DNA of 64,000 nt from Symsagittifera roscoffensis (Eukaryota; Xenacoelomorpha; Acoela; Convolutidae): positions 11,702,517-11,766,516 of the forward strand of contig NC_087066.1 of the NCBI RefSeq assembly GCF_963678635.1. Reading direction: 5' to 3'. Positions 1-10,890 of this stretch are shown piece by piece. Under the pieces are notes generated by a model. The model saw nothing but the letters and a program-made list of their open reading frames with translations. It did no database searches and was not told the origin of the DNA. The first letter of the stretch is position 1. The number at the start of each line of letters is the position of its first letter. The position numbers were made by a program, and so were the translations under genes.

Positions 1-242
1 AGGCAATTTTTGGACAGTTTTGACCAAACACTCGTGTTTTTTCGACGCGCGCTCTTTGCTCTCCCTCAATATAATATTATATTGATAAGTTGGCGCCAAA
101 TGCTTCTTTAGAACATTTTTAGGGTCAGCCAGCCAAAAACGGAGGTCTTACAGGGGACCTTTTGGGCAGTCAGGGGGTCGAAGCCCTGAGATGGGGGTGG
201 GGAGGGGGGGGGGGGTAAATTAACCTTTCCAATCCGCTACTG
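1..242 (-). mobile_element. hAT-like MITE, family R1, truncated by the window edge
   Basis: Read on the minus strand, this begins with a CAGTAGCGGATT-type terminus at 242 and continues through the parts shared by the family: a G-rich stretch, an 'ATTCGACCCC'-like segment, a 'GGCGCCAA' motif and a 'GAGGGAGAGC..GCGCGC' segment. The same order is seen in the full copy at 47249-47676. The other terminus lies outside the window. It sits in the intron upstream of the first visible cystathionine beta-synthase exon. The family assignment rests on the full copies with 8-bp duplications elsewhere in the window. Confidence 0.7.
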
Positions 243-304
243 AAAGGCAGCGCTATGAACAAAAAAAGTAAAAAGAGGTCATAACACGACGATTTTTTGC
301 TCAG

Positions 305-1592
305 GTGAATATTCTCCGCGCCTTGGGAGCTGAAATTGTCCGGACCCCGACATCTGCCCGGTACGACAGTCCCGAATCTCACATCAGCGTCGCCCAAAAA
401 CTATGCCAGCAGATTGAAAATTCAGTCATTTTAGACCAGTACACAAACGCTTCCAACCCTCTTGCTCACTATGACGAAACGGGCGAGGAGATCTTGATCC
501 AAATGGATCACAAAATCGACGCAATCGTACTCAGTCCAGGAACCGGAGGAACTGTAACCGGAATAGGTCGGAAACTCAAAGAGAAAATACCTGAAATCAA
601 AGTAGTTTGCGGCGACCCTTATGGTTCGATTTTGGCGCCAGCAGAAATGAATTCGGGCGGGAAAAATGAAGAAGGGTTCTACGAGGTCGAGGGAATTGGG
701 TATGATTTTGTTCCGACTGTGCTGGATCAAAGTGTGGTCGATGTGTGGTATAAAACAGCAGATCCGGAGTCGTTTGAATGTGGTCGGAAACTTATGCGTC
801 AGGAAGGGTTGCTAGTTGGAGGTAGTTCTGGGACTATTTTGTCAGTGGCGCTCCAGCAGGCGAGGAAGATGCCGAAGGGATCTCGACTCGCGATGGTGTT
901 TCCTGACTCCATCAGAAACTACATGACCAAGTATCTCTCAGATGACTGGATGATTGAAAGGAGTTTCATGGAAGATCCTCTCGAACAGGTATGAATGTAA
1001 ACCTATTTGTATAACAATGGCAAACGAACCTTCTTTTCTTTTTGCTATACTGGTTTTGTACTGCCATCGAAATTGTCTAAAATGCGCCAAAAACCGCTTT
1101 CCGAACCATTAAAACAATTGCAACAGGATTTGATGGTTTTTGTTTGTCCAGACCGAGAAATGGTGGCGCAAAAAGTTGGTGAGCGACCTTCCAGCTGTCA
1201 TCCCAGAGACGGTCGGACCCACAGTCCCATGCCAGACAGTGCTGACTCGGATGCGAGACCTGGGAGTAGACCAGATCCCGATAGTCCAGTCGGACGGAAA
1301 CATCGTCGGCGTCGCTACTCTCGGAAACATCATGGCCAAGGTCATAGCCGGTGTCACTCAGGAATCAAGTCCGGTATCCGAAGTTATCTATCGCCAGTTC
1401 TGCAAGGTGTCTCAAAGTTGTACTTTGGGAAAGATATCCAAAATTTTGGAATCGCACTCTTTTGCACTGGTGGTGAATAGTCAGAAGTGCTGGAATGACG
1501 ACAATTCATTCAAGACGAAAGAGATGATAGTTTCGATTGTGACCAGAATTGACCTGATGAATTACATTGTGAGCAATCAGTTCAACCAATAA
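305..1592 (+). CDS. CBS: Cystathionine beta-synthase, 3' part of gene (two exons)
   Basis: This enzyme condenses serine and homocysteine to cystathionine with pyridoxal phosphate (first step of transsulfuration, cytosol). Exon 305-988 follows a TTTTTTGCTCAG acceptor and encodes catalytic-core motifs of animal CBS: RALGAEIVRTPT, LDQYTNASNPLAHYD, the phosphate-binding GTGGT loop, EVEGIGYDF and a GGSSGT cofactor loop. It ends at CAG|GTATGA. A 163-bp phase-0 intron (989-1151, acceptor TTTGTCCAG) leads to exon 1152-1592, which starts TEKWWRKKL, the usual linker, followed by two tandem CBS (Bateman) domains that bind S-adenosylmethionine in vertebrates. The stop is TAA at 1590-1592. The N-terminal part, including the cofactor lysine, lies upstream of the window. 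Both exons are intact, so this is probably a working gene. Confidence 0.95.
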
Positions 1593-1593
1593 A
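1588..1593 (+). promoter_or_regulatory. AATAAA polyadenylation signal overlapping the CBS stop codon
   Basis: The hexamer AATAAA spans the last sense codon (CAA) and the TAA stop of the CBS gene. If used, the 3' UTR would be only about 10-30 bases. An ATTAAA variant lies near 1707. The hexamer is seen directly; its use is inferred. Confidence 0.4.
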
Positions 1594-4235
1594 TTATTTT
1601 TAAAAGTAAGTTAAAAGCGCTGGAATTAAAAACTTTTGACAGTAAAATCAATGGTAGATTCGTTACAAGAGACGCTTTGTGTTATTATTTGAATAGTATA
1701 TTTTGCAATTAAACAATTTTGCAGCAGTTTGATGATCATTTGTAGAAAATAGCTATTAGATTTATGTAAAAGCAAATCAAGATAATTTACAATTTATTTG
1801 GTTCCATAACGGTGCCGGCATAAACTTGGACAGAAAGCTAATTAATATTCCATCATTGCGGTTTTTCTATTATATTTTCCTTTAAAGTAATTTTTTTTAA
1901 AAAAAAACGTTGATTGAGTTTCTATATTCTGTTTGTTTTCAGCTTTTTGCTTACGCAAGCCCTGCAAGTTTTGCGATCTTGAAGATCGGTAAAAAATGTT
2001 TAAAAAATTCTGAGAACTTTTTAAAACCCGGGGGATGCCAGCGCTTTAGAGATGAATTATAAAAGATTTGAAAATTGATTTAGCCCAATTTAAGAGCTAA
2101 AAATTAAAATTCATCGAGTTTTCAACGGACTTGTTTGTTGTTTTGGTATGAAATTCGGTGTATTATACTAAATAAATAAGAAAATTTTTTTGTAAAAAAA
2201 TGCTAATCATACAATTTCCATATATGGAAATTATATAACTAGCATTTTTTTGATGTCAACTGCAGTTTTCCAAGTTATTTTGAAATTGCCCTAAAACTTT
2301 TTTTGTAATTATTTTCAACCGCAAATCGAATTTTTTAATCAAACAAACATCTTCCAAAATTTTTTTGCTCTTAAAATTTATTTTCTTGTGTGCATTACGA
2401 AGTCCTGGATTCACTAATATTGGATTTTTTCCTTTTCGTCAAATAATTTTTTTTCAAAACGCTAAGAACCCAAATTACTTTTGTATAGCATGTTTAAGTA
2501 TGCCTTGATCAAAGTCTGATAATTTAAAAACTCAAATTTTGAAATAATCATTGTTGAAAACTTTCGCCAAAATCTAAAAGTTTGAAACTTTCGTTATATT
2601 AATTGTGTAGACAGAAAGAATTAAGACAATTCAGGCCGTTTACAATGCAGTTTTGATGCAAGACGGTCAAAATTTTTGGTTATTCTACGTTTGAGTAACC
2701 AAAGTGTTTGCCAATTGTGTTCAATTACAAACACAACCGAAAAAGTAAAAGAAATTAACATGTAAAAACTCAATAGTTTTGGTTTATGGGAAAATGCTAG
2801 TCATACAATTTTTCTTTATATGAAAAATCACTAATCAGTCCTTTCATGCAATTTTCTGTACTTATGGAAATATGGAAACTTTAAACTTAGTCGTGAAACA
2901 GAAACTACCTTTCATTATGTTTTTACACAAACCTAGCTACCACAAATAAACGTGTTATAGGGTTGAAAAATATTCTATTTTATTGTTATTTTTTTGTTTT
3001 GATTGTCGAAGAAAACAGAATCTTTTTGCTTGGGAGGAATTTTAGTCAATTTCTGGCAAGCAAAAAAAAATTTTAACAAAAAAGTTTACGGCCTATTGAC
3101 GGTATCGTCTCCCTGAAATCAAATGTCAAAAAATGTTTTTAGCTCCGATCATTTTTTGCAATCTTCTGGGATTTTAAAATATGTCTGTTCGGCCATGCGC
3201 TGGATTAATTTAGGCGAGCTTTGAAGTTTTTTTAAAGGCTGAAAGAGTAACGTATTTTATTTAAGCATGGTGAATTATCCTGCACAACTAAATTGTTCCT
3301 AATTGAACTGAGCTTAGGTAATCAGTCATACTCAATAGTTTTTCAAGATCTTTGTTTTCCAAAAAAAACATTCGAAATCTATTAAGTTAGAATTGTATGG
3401 AATTTTTAGACTTTGCTCTGATATACGAGCAGTATTGTTAGCTATTTTGATCAATTTTTAAAACTTTCTAAAAAAAGTTAACCAAATTTGACAAAAACTG
3501 GTTCAATTAATTAAATCGTTTGAATAATTGACCTAACAGTCACTTCATTTTGATTCAAATCAAGCTAGTGAAACTTGAAAAGTTTCTCTGATCATACTTT
3601 CTGAAACTATTGGTGGCTATTTGGAAATTAATTATATCCCTCTTGTCTGAATAAATGACTGACGTTTAGAAAAATTTCAAAACTTTTTTTGGCAAGAAAA
3701 TTTTTAGCTGGAATCCTATTAGCTACTTGCACAGTACCCGTCTAAATTTTTCATTTTTATTGAATTTTTTTTTTCAATTTGTACATCCCAAATAAAAGTC
3801 AGACAAGTTTTGCTTACTTGTATTACTGGAACCTCATCGTGACGGGAGTTGCAGTGGAAAATAATACCTTATAGTTTCAATAAATGTTTGCTTCATTTAT
3901 TCCGTATGATGGCAAGTCAGTAGATTAAATTAGTATGATAAGCTGTTACTAGCTAGTTAAGCTAGTTTCGGGAGTTACTATTCAGTCGTCAAACTTCTAG
4001 GAAATATCATTGAAGCGTCAGAAAAAAATTCAAAATACTCGACAAATCTCGTTTGAAAAGCAATTCTCTCAGGATATTTTTAATAGGAACACATATTCGA
4101 CGTTTCGAAGAAAGTGATTGATTGTTTTTGCTTTATGTCGTCTAGTTTTTTGATGAAATTGACTCTCTAAACAAACAAATTCTTCCCAGTTCGACTAAAA
4201 CGTAGGTTTTTTTGAGACCATTCTTTCTGAGCTTA
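1594..4235. other. AT-rich intergenic region without a recognisable gene
   Basis: Both strands are full of stops. Apart from the palindromic repeats near 2194-2251 and 2785-2850 I see only T- and A-runs. A short CTGATATACGAGCAG-like piece near 3418 resembles the 3' end of the 0.54-kb hairpin family found at 41.6-42.8 kb. Confidence 0.6.
2194..2251. repeat. Near-perfect 58-bp palindrome (family R4)
   Basis: The two arms mirror each other around 2222/2223 (TCCATA|TATGGA) and extend out through ATGCTAATCATACAATTT to A/T runs. The same arm sequence recurs at 2790-2850, 7320-7400, 49420-49450, 49697-49753 and 58920-58950, so this is a dispersed family and not a lone inverted repeat. Confidence 0.8.
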
Positions 4236-4239
4236 TGAT

Positions 4240-4425
4240 GTGTACTTTTCCCAGTTATCAAAAACCAAAGTTCGACTTAAACTATTTCGAACAGAATTTA
4301 GTTTTTACACGCGCTCTGATAATCCAAAATTTAGACTTATGCTGTTCACTAGAAGAGTTTTTGTGGTTGAAACTAAACATCCAAATTTGCAATGGAATCT
4401 GGAAAAGGAACCTGCTCATTAAAAT
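4240..4425 (+). pseudogene. Fragment resembling a Polinton/adintovirus minor-capsid-like protein
   Basis: A short frame on the plus strand encodes KTKVRLKLFRTEFSF, then a hydrophobic strand, LMLFTRRVFVVETKHPN and EKEPAH. This matches the layout I know for the C-terminal part of the F54H12.2-like proteins, which are minor capsid (penton-like) proteins of Polinton and adintovirus elements: beta strands, a V-rich 'RRV.V' strand, then a '..PA.YP' motif. It stops just after EKEPAH and has no intact surroundings. A decayed protease-like piece of similar origin lies about 0.9 kb downstream on the same strand. The assignment is from memory of the family and is weak. Confidence 0.3.
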
Positions 4426-4869
4426 TAGGTAGAAACTATAGCAAGATTATTCTTGTTTCCTTCTCATCAAACTTAGTTTATTCAGGAAAATATATTCCAA
4501 TAAAGCTCCAATGAACAGAATAGCAGTTGCAAGAGTACAAATTTAGCTTTTGCTGGAACTTTTCATGGAAATCCTTACAACTAAACTAACAATCCTTACA
4601 ATCCTAAAACTAAAAACAATTTTCTTGAGAGACTCTAGAATAATTTGGGTTTGAAGGCACAATTCTTCATTTATACAAAAATTTTCATTGTCGAACCTAT
4701 GTTACAACAAGGAAGCAAGAAAATTTTGAAGAATTTTGAGCTCTCTCTTTTTTTCCATTTTGACTATGTTCTAGTTTTTGACCTGAAAACTATGTTTTAG
4801 CTTTTGACCTGATTTCACTACAAGATGCAACTAAGCGTTGCAGTATTCAGAATTTAGCGGAGAAAGCTT

Positions 4870-5112
4870 GTGACTAGAAACGTTTTCCAATTTCCCTTGG
4901 GCCAATTGACGGAAGCGATGCTATTGGGAGAAAAATTATCAAACACTCAGGTTGAAAAATTAAGAACATCCGCCAAAAAAAATATTTATCCCTCAAAAAT
5001 TTTGAAATTTTTTTTGGGTTTTTTTTTCAGTTCGACTCTACTTGTAGTGTCTATTATGTTTTTCTTCAGCACTAAATCTGCAGAAAAAGTAGACAATGAA
5101 CTTTTAGAGTAA
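4870..5112 (+). other. Short open frame, unrecognised, with one membrane-like segment
   Basis: An 80-codon frame reads through FPLGQLTEAMLLGEKLS and a hydrophobic stretch around FFSSTLLVVSIMFFF, close to the junction between the two Polinton-like fragments. I do not recognise it, and the T-rich DNA under the hydrophobic part could produce such a segment by chance. It may be another remnant of the same decayed element. Confidence 0.15.
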
Positions 5113-5286
5113 AAAAAACTGAGAAACTTCAACAACCTAGACAGAAAAGCAGTGTTCAACAATCTTTGTCCCGTACATAAAGCATGTGTAAAGTACTTTG
5201 AGGATGTATTTTTGAAATTAATTTCAGTCAACCACCTCATTTTTTTTATACTGTGTGTAATGAAATGATCATTTTTTTCCTTTTAA

Positions 5287-5571
5287 GATGATAATCAACC
5301 ATCAGGTGTACAGATCAAAAACTTTTCACTTGTGCAAATTTTGGATAGAGTTCCTGAATTTAGGTTCAAATTTATCGGATCAAATCCAGCTGATCATTTT
5401 TATCAACTGCCAAATTACTCAATTGCAATTATCAACCCAACTCCAAGCAATATTAGAGGAGAAAAATGGAGGTCGATTGCACGATTAGACAAGAATTTTT
5501 TTATTGCAGATTTGAGGCGAGGACAACCGTTCAACTATCCCTTTTTAATGAAAAATAGCAGCGCGTTTTGA
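5287..5571 (+). pseudogene. Adenain-like cysteine protease fragment of a Polinton/adintovirus-type element
   Basis: This open frame follows an acceptor-like CCTTTTAAG. It encodes RVPEFRFKFIGSNPADHF, LPNYSIAIINPTPS, GEKWRSIA and NFFIADLRRG. In the adenain-type proteases of Polinton-like elements the equivalent order is an F-x-G-x-x-x-x-D segment, a 'vNTdps' strand, G-x-H-W with the catalytic His, and a 'F-D-S' strand. Here the position expected for His is Lys (GEKW), and the Cys-containing C-terminus is missing, so the piece would not be active. The match is by pattern only. Confidence 0.35.
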
Positions 5572-5841
5572 AAAAAAAATCAAAAAACTGATTGATGCAA
5601 AATCACCAGCATTTCTTTTTTAAAAATCTATCAGAAGAATTTTTCTTGATGTCTATGTTTTTATGTTTTTCAGTAACTTAATGTAAGAATCAAGATGAAT
5701 TTTCATGTGAATGTAAGATGATGCCAAGAAATTGTACTCAATGCGTTGACGTATAAATTTTATCTTTAAAATTTTCCTTTTCTTGTTTTATTTTCTTCTT
5801 TTTTAATCAGGAAATTATAGAAAAAACGCAAAAAAACTGAT

Positions 5842-6066
5842 TTTTTTAATACTGGGAGAATTCAGTTGCATAAAACCAATAGAAATCAAATAATTGTGAT
5901 TAAATATAACGATAGTTTTGAAAACAAATTTTTTCCAGACACTTTTTTTTTGCTTTTTTAATACTGGGAGAATAAAGTTTCATAAAACCAATGGAAATAA
6001 AATAATTATGAATGAATATAATGATAATTCTGAAAACGAATTTTTTCCTGACAGTTTTTTTTTATT
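5842..6066. repeat. Direct tandem duplication, about 112-bp unit, two copies
   Basis: The segment starting TTTTTTAATACTGGGAGAA at 5842 is repeated from about 5954 with scattered substitutions. The copies share the CATAAAACCAATRGAAATNAAA core and the GAAAACRAATTTTTTCC end. No coding signal is evident. Confidence 0.75.
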
Positions 6067-6462
6067 TCAATACCAATCTCCAATCTTTTCAAAATTTTAC
6101 TCTGGGAAAAAAATTCTAAAAGATTTCAATATCCACAGACTAAAGATTTTCATTTTTGTCAGAATAAGCTTTAAAAGACATTTGATGTATATTGATGATT
6201 GAGAAAGAAGGAAGATAAGGTCTAGCGGTGATGAGAGATTTTTACCTTATCATTTTTGAAAAACGAAATCAACAAGAAACCAGTTTCTAGAGTTAAAAGT
6301 GAGCAAATGAACTTTGATCTCTTTCTGCTGTTGCCGAAACTTACCCTATTTGTTGTAATAATTGTTTCACATTTCAAAAAAAACTAAGGCTTCCTCAAGT
6401 TAATAAAAGTGACACTTCAAGAATCTTTATGATTTGTTTGTTAATTTGTGTATGTTAATCAG

Positions 6463-6708
6463 CGTCCTCACTCACCGCGGGGGATAACATCTGTTGCTGC
6501 AAAATTGACATATTTGTCGGAGAATTTTTTCTACGTCTACTTTCTCGCTTACAAAAACAAGATAAATTTTGCCTATTTTTTTCAACGTCCTCATTCACCG
6601 CTGAGGGGAATAATTGTTGATGTAAATTTGACATATTTGTCTGAGAAAGTTTTCGCTTAAGTCCACTACTTTGCTTCAAAAAACAAGTATGAAAATTTGA
6701 CTGAGAAA
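6463..6708. repeat. Direct tandem duplication, 123-bp unit, two copies
   Basis: Both units begin CGTCCTCAYTCACCGC (6463 and 6586) and share the TTGACATATTTGTCKGAGAA segment. The open frames across them arise from the duplication and show no protein family I know. Confidence 0.75.
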
Positions 6709-7300
6709 ATTTGAATTGCTTCTGAAAACGTTTATCTGAAGCATACCATCAAAAAATATATCCCATTCTGATCATGGGATTTTAACAGTCCTGTATAGAA
6801 TCTTAAGCATTGCTGTATCGGTAAAATCGAGCGCCAAGAAAGCTTAGATTCGGAATCCTACCATTTTGTCATCTGATATTATTAAACCAATAACCTGTAT
6901 TAATACATTTGGACACATATTTCCTATATTAATACATATTGTGCGGTCCCGGAAATCTACAGTGTTTTTAATGTATGGGGTCCGCACTCCCCACCCGATT
7001 TGAATCCAACATATACTTCTTTTGTGTGTGCAGGATAAGTTCATGCACATTTACCTCCTTCACATCATACAAACAAGTGTTTTTGAAAAAATTGTTTGAG
7101 TCCAAAATTCCTTTTTCGGTGAAAACAAACTAAATTTTTATTCGGGGCAACTTCAAAAGTAACTTTGTTCAATTTGTTTTGTTTTTGCTATCAAAAACTG
7201 CTTCTCATTCAACTCTCATTTGTTTTAACTTTTTCAAGTTTTCATTTATGACGATACACAGGCTCTTATACAGAAACAAGAAAAAAGATCTTTGACGATT
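6709..7300. other. Intergenic, nothing recognised
   Basis: No repeat partner, RNA fold or coding frame that I can support. A short minus-strand frame at 6844-7050 shows no known motif. Confidence 0.5.
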
Positions 7301-7414
7301 CAATTGGCATCATTGGAGCAACTATAATGAAATTTGTATGACTAGCGTTTTTTCATACACTTAGTTTTTGGAATTGTATAGCTAGCCTTTTCGGTGTGTG
7401 GAGATCAACCCGGG
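7300..7414. repeat. Family R4 fragment with CCCGGGTTGATCTCC end
   Basis: It carries the GTATGACTAGCRTTTTTTC arm and ends with GGAGATCAACCCGGG. The reverse complement of that end matches the terminus at 58446 and, less exactly, the one near 49324. It is probably one end of a non-autonomous element whose other end I did not find here. Confidence 0.5.
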
Positions 7415-7608
7415 AACCAAAAGTTTTCCAAGTGAAAACGCGTGAATAACTTTCAAGAATAAATTCTAGTAAAACGACCATATTTTAGCTTTTTTGTCTG
7501 TAAAAGTTCGTTCCTCGGCCTTCTTTGTTCTTAGCAATAGCGATTTCAGTACCCTTTAGTAAAAACTGCAAGTGTAATGTCGATTATTTGACAATAAAGA
7601 AACATTGA

Positions 7609-7656
7609 TATCAGCCGTAATTTGATATCACCCGTAATTTGATATCACCCGAGTTT
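7609..7656. repeat. 17-bp tandem repeat, three copies
   Basis: GATATCASCCGTAATTT-type units follow each other directly, ending in GATATCACCCGAGTTT. They lie just left of the hAT-like insertion at 7672. Confidence 0.7.
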
Positions 7657-7671
7657 CATCGATATTAATAG

Positions 7672-7951
7672 CAGGCGAGGATCTTGTTGGAGTTCTCGAG
7701 GGGGGGAGGGGGGGGGGGATTTTCAAAAAAAAAAAATTTTTTGTCGACTTTTTTTTTAGTCGACTAAATTGATTTTCTGAGCTCTCTCAAAACACCAGAA
7801 AGACCGCAACTTGACCAATTTTTCTCTGCGCCGCAGGCAAATTAAAAAAAGACCAAAAAATGTCTATAGAAAAATTTTGGGGTCCCTCACCCAAAAACCT
7901 GAGATAAAAGCGTCCGCTCCCCCCCCTGCCTCCCTCCTACATCCGCTACTG
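7672..7951 (-). mobile_element. hAT-like MITE, family R1, with 8-bp flanking duplication
   Basis: Read on the minus strand, the element runs from CAGTAGCGGATGTAGGAGG (7951) to CTCGAGAA..AAGATCCTCGCCTG (7672) and holds the GCGGCGCAG and GTCGAC segments seen in the other copies. The flanks are ATTAATAG (7664-7671) and ATTAATAT (7952-7959), which match at 7 of 8 bases. That length and the CAG..CTG ends fit the hAT superfamily. There is no coding capacity. Confidence 0.8.
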
Positions 7952-8329
7952 ATTAATATATTACGTTGAGCTTCCCTGGCAAGTTTCCGTATAGAAACGG
8001 ATTATAATTTTTTTTCAATAAATTGTAATCGAATATGAAATGTCTTTTTATAATTTCTCTGAAGTTTTGAAAAAGAAAGCTTTTTTCAAAACTTGGTAGT
8101 TGTTTCTGGCTCAACACATGTTTTATTAGAAACTGCCAAACTGAAAGATACTTTGGCTGAGAAATGTGTTAATTGCTTTTGTTTTCATTTTTTTCCGTCA
8201 CAGTTTTTCTTTTACAATTTGTAGGTTCCCAAATTTTATTGATATTTTGTTGCACTCCCTCATCCAATTTACTTCCCTCGTTATCCTCCTTTTGATTTTG
8301 AGTTCATTTTTGAGCAAACCCCTGGGGGG

Positions 8330-8505
8330 ATGTTACTGAATGGGGGGGGGGGGGGGCTGGGGTTGGTAAACTGGGGAACTGGGGGAGGGGATAAATGTGA
8401 AAGGGTATAAAGAAGGGTGTGTGTGCGGGAGGGATGGAAGGGATGTGGGGGTGTGACAATACGCGCGAAAGTCGAGCGTTCAGGGGGGGGGGGGGTTTGA
8501 GGGTT
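8330..8505 (+). repeat. G-rich tract with long G-runs
   Basis: There are several runs of 5 to 14 G on the plus strand (near 8341, 8380 and 8484) separated by short loops. Such a stretch could form G-quadruplexes. Open frames over it are low-complexity Pro/Gly artefacts. Confidence 0.7.
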
Positions 8506-8559
8506 GTACACAAAGATGAGCATCTTCGTTCGGGTTCAGTTTTGATTGTCATTTATATT

Positions 8560-9340
8560 ATGAACAAAAACAATCGTTTTTTTTTGCAGCCAAAATTGGA
8601 TTAATTAAAATCGATTATAGAGCTGTATGTTAGATTTTTGAACGTTAAAAATAATTGATTATAATCCCGTAAAAATCTATTTTCATGGTTAAATGGGTCA
8701 TGAAAATCAATTTTATGGGAGAAGTTTTTGACCAATCCAATCCATTATAATCGATTGTTTTCCAAAAAAAATTTAGTTTGGCACGTCACTGACATTGACC
8801 GTTAAATTGATTGGACGACCTATTTAATGTAAAGACGCAAAGATGTCCTGCGTATAGAAGGGAGCGGAAAAAATAAATTCAGGGGCACAACAGCGGTTCG
8901 CCGTGATGAGCTGTACAGCTCTTGTGTTGGTCCTTTCCCCCGTGGATAAATGGTCTTAATTAATTAATTAATTAAATTTTCAAAGGTAAAAACTAATTTT
9001 TTATATTTTTAAGTGGCAAAAAGTACCAAAAAAGTCTTCAGATTTTCAGATTTTGATATTATATGTACAGTTTTTCCGCAAATCGAAGGGTAGTTTGAGT
9101 TTTTCATCTGAAGAGATAATTCTAAAGAGCTGATTATATCACACAATTATCATTTTTAATTATCGAAACATTAATGTTCGTCGGTTTTTTATCGGAGTTA
9201 ATTTAAGCACTAAAAATGCTTGGGAAATCTACTGTAAGTCAATTAGAAGCTTTTGTACGGTTGATCCAAATTTGGTATTATAAACAAATAAATCATCACT
9301 TTGCACCCCCGGTCGAGGTCGTCGTTTTATTTTCTGACCA
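8560..9340. other. Intergenic with TTAA microsatellite
   Basis: It contains AATCGATTATA-type motifs near 8610 and 8745, a short TTAA microsatellite at about 8957-8975 and otherwise unremarkable AT-rich DNA. Confidence 0.5.
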
Positions 9341-9474
9341 TGTCAAGCAAAATTAAGCCTGTTCAGAATGTGAACAGAATGTGGATTGGTCAGACCGTGT
9401 GAATCAGAAACTATGTTCAGACCTTGTGAACTGAGGGGATTCGGTTTTAGACAATAAGGATAAAAAAGAATCCG

Positions 9475-9676
9475 CATTACGAGGCCAAACTGTGCGTTTT
9501 GTGCATTGCAAGCGGATTCCGCGACGAGGACGCTCCCTTTGTTCTTCTTTTGTTCTTTCATTTTCTTTGATCGTTCCGACAAAATTTAAACATGTTTAAA
9601 GACTTGTCTCTGGAATCCAGGAACATGCAGACACAAAATTGTGCTCCTATCCAGTGCACAGTTTGGCCTCGTTATG
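9475..9676. mobile_element. TIR MITE (family R3), 202 bp
   Basis: The left end CATTACGAGGCCAAACTGTG and right end CACAGTTTGGCCTCGTTATG form inverted repeats of about 20 bp. The interior has GCGGATTCCGC and a CTGGAATCCAGGAACATGCA segment shared with the copies at 44998-45295 and 57749-58405. The element is too short to code for a transposase. No TA duplication is seen at this copy. Confidence 0.8.
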
Positions 9677-10075
9677 CAGTTTCAGACCAGGTGGACCGAA
9701 GGAACCCAGATGGTGTCCGTGTGGACCGAAAGAATCCGGTTTCAGACCGCCCGGACTGAAAATTTCTGGAGCCAGACCATGTAAAATCAAAGGAAACCGG
9801 ATGGTGACCATGTGGACCGAAAAAATCCGGTAGCAGACCACCTGTATTGAAAGAATCTGGAGTCAGACCGCGTGGAACGAAGGAATCCGGATTCAAACCA
9901 AGTGGACCAAAATAATCCGGATTCAGACCAAATGGAACAAAAAAAAAAACTGGGTTCAAACAGTGTGGACCGAAATAACCTGGTTTCTGGTTTCAGACCT
10001 TGCAGATCGATACAACCCGGATTGAGACCGCGTAGTCCGAAGGAATCTGGACCAGCCCCGTCAGATGTCAATCCC
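9677..10075. repeat. 30-bp minisatellite, degenerate
   Basis: Units of about 30 bp with the pattern GGATTCAGACCNNGTGGACC-GAANNAATCC repeat roughly a dozen times. Because 30 is divisible by three, open frames on both strands read as decapeptide repeats (for example GLNPDSFGPR on the minus strand). I see no start context or unique coding sequence, so I treat the frames as a by-product. The array starts directly at the right end of the R3 MITE. Confidence 0.8.
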
Positions 10076-10450
10076 CCATCTGGATCAACCCTCCGCCCCC
10101 GCCAGAATCAATCCCTACCTAAACCAACCCCCAACCCCGATAGAACCGAGTAGGGGGTTGATTCTGGCGGTGAAGGGACGGTTGTTTCTGACGGGGGTTT
10201 GGCTCAGGTGGAGGGGTTGATTCAGATTTGAGAGATCGGTTCAGGGTGTGAGAAGGTGGTTCAGTTGGTGGGTTTCACATGAGGGAGGGGGTTGATTCTG
10301 GCGGGGTGGATGTGTGTTGAAGGTTTTTGGGGCTAGTTCAGGTGGTGGTGGGGGTGGTTGATTTAGGGGGGCGGGATTGGTTTAGGTTGGGGGGCGTTGT
10401 TTCAATTGGGGGAAGGGTTCGTTGAGGTGGGGAGGGGGGTGGGGGTTTCA
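10076..10450 (+). repeat. G/T-rich degenerate minisatellite
   Basis: The sequence is dominated by imperfect units such as GGTTGATTCWGGYGGGGG and GGTTCAGGTGG. Similar units occur at 28850-28990, next to the copy of the same repeat family found there. A C-rich variant occupies the left edge. Confidence 0.65.
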
Positions 10451-10484
10451 GGCGATAGGCTGGGTAGTTATTTCTCACAAAAGA

Positions 10485-10890
10485 CGTACCGCTGTTTGAA
10501 AAAAAAGGGAAGAAAGAGTGCAATTCAAGATTAAAATTTCAATTTTTGGAGGTCTTTATTTTCTCGGAAAACCATTATTCTTATAAAACTTTTTCACAAT
10601 CTCAATTTTGTGGGCAAGTGAACATTTCAAAACTTCAACAGTTATGTGAACAAAACTCGGAACGAAATCTAAACACAGTGCAGGTACTGGCTGAACACAT
10701 AAGATATGCAGCGAAATCAGCTAGTAAAACATTTGAATAAAAACCGGAACTAGAGTTAGATTTTAGTTCAAGATTTAGATTTTAAGGTCTAGGAGATTTC
10801 TGAGTGTTAAGTAAGGTTTTTCCTGCAAAATGACCATAAAAAAGTTGTTCTCAAAATGCATTCAGAATTAAAGTACTTAGCTATCTGTTA
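10485..10890. repeat. Repeat family R6, copy D, abutting the BEL/Pao fossil
   Basis: About 350 bp here match 28560-28850, 34880-35270 and 37830-38215. Shared features are TTTTTTCRSAA..TTTTTCACAATCTCAATTTTGTGGG, a GGCTGAAC..CAGCRAAATCAGCT segment and an end reading CTATCTGTTAGCACGC. It ends where the BEL/Pao coding fossil ends. On the minus strand that edge reads TGCTAACAGATAG, so this copy and the one at 28560 might be LTRs of the BEL element. The same sequence also follows the non-LTR reverse transcriptase copies at 34.9 and 37.8 kb, which argues for a different origin. Confidence 0.5.

Noticed and set aside
1007-1480. A basic 157-codon protein within CBS
   Set aside because: It is an alternative frame of the CBS terminal exon, whose true frame encodes the tandem CBS domains.
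8281-8604. Proline-rich proteins on the minus strand
   Set aside because: They derive from the G-rich tract and have no conserved features.
9639-10153. Pro/Gly-rich repeat proteins on either strand
   Set aside because: They are translations of a 30-bp minisatellite; several overlapping frames on both strands look equally open, and no unique start or splice context exists.
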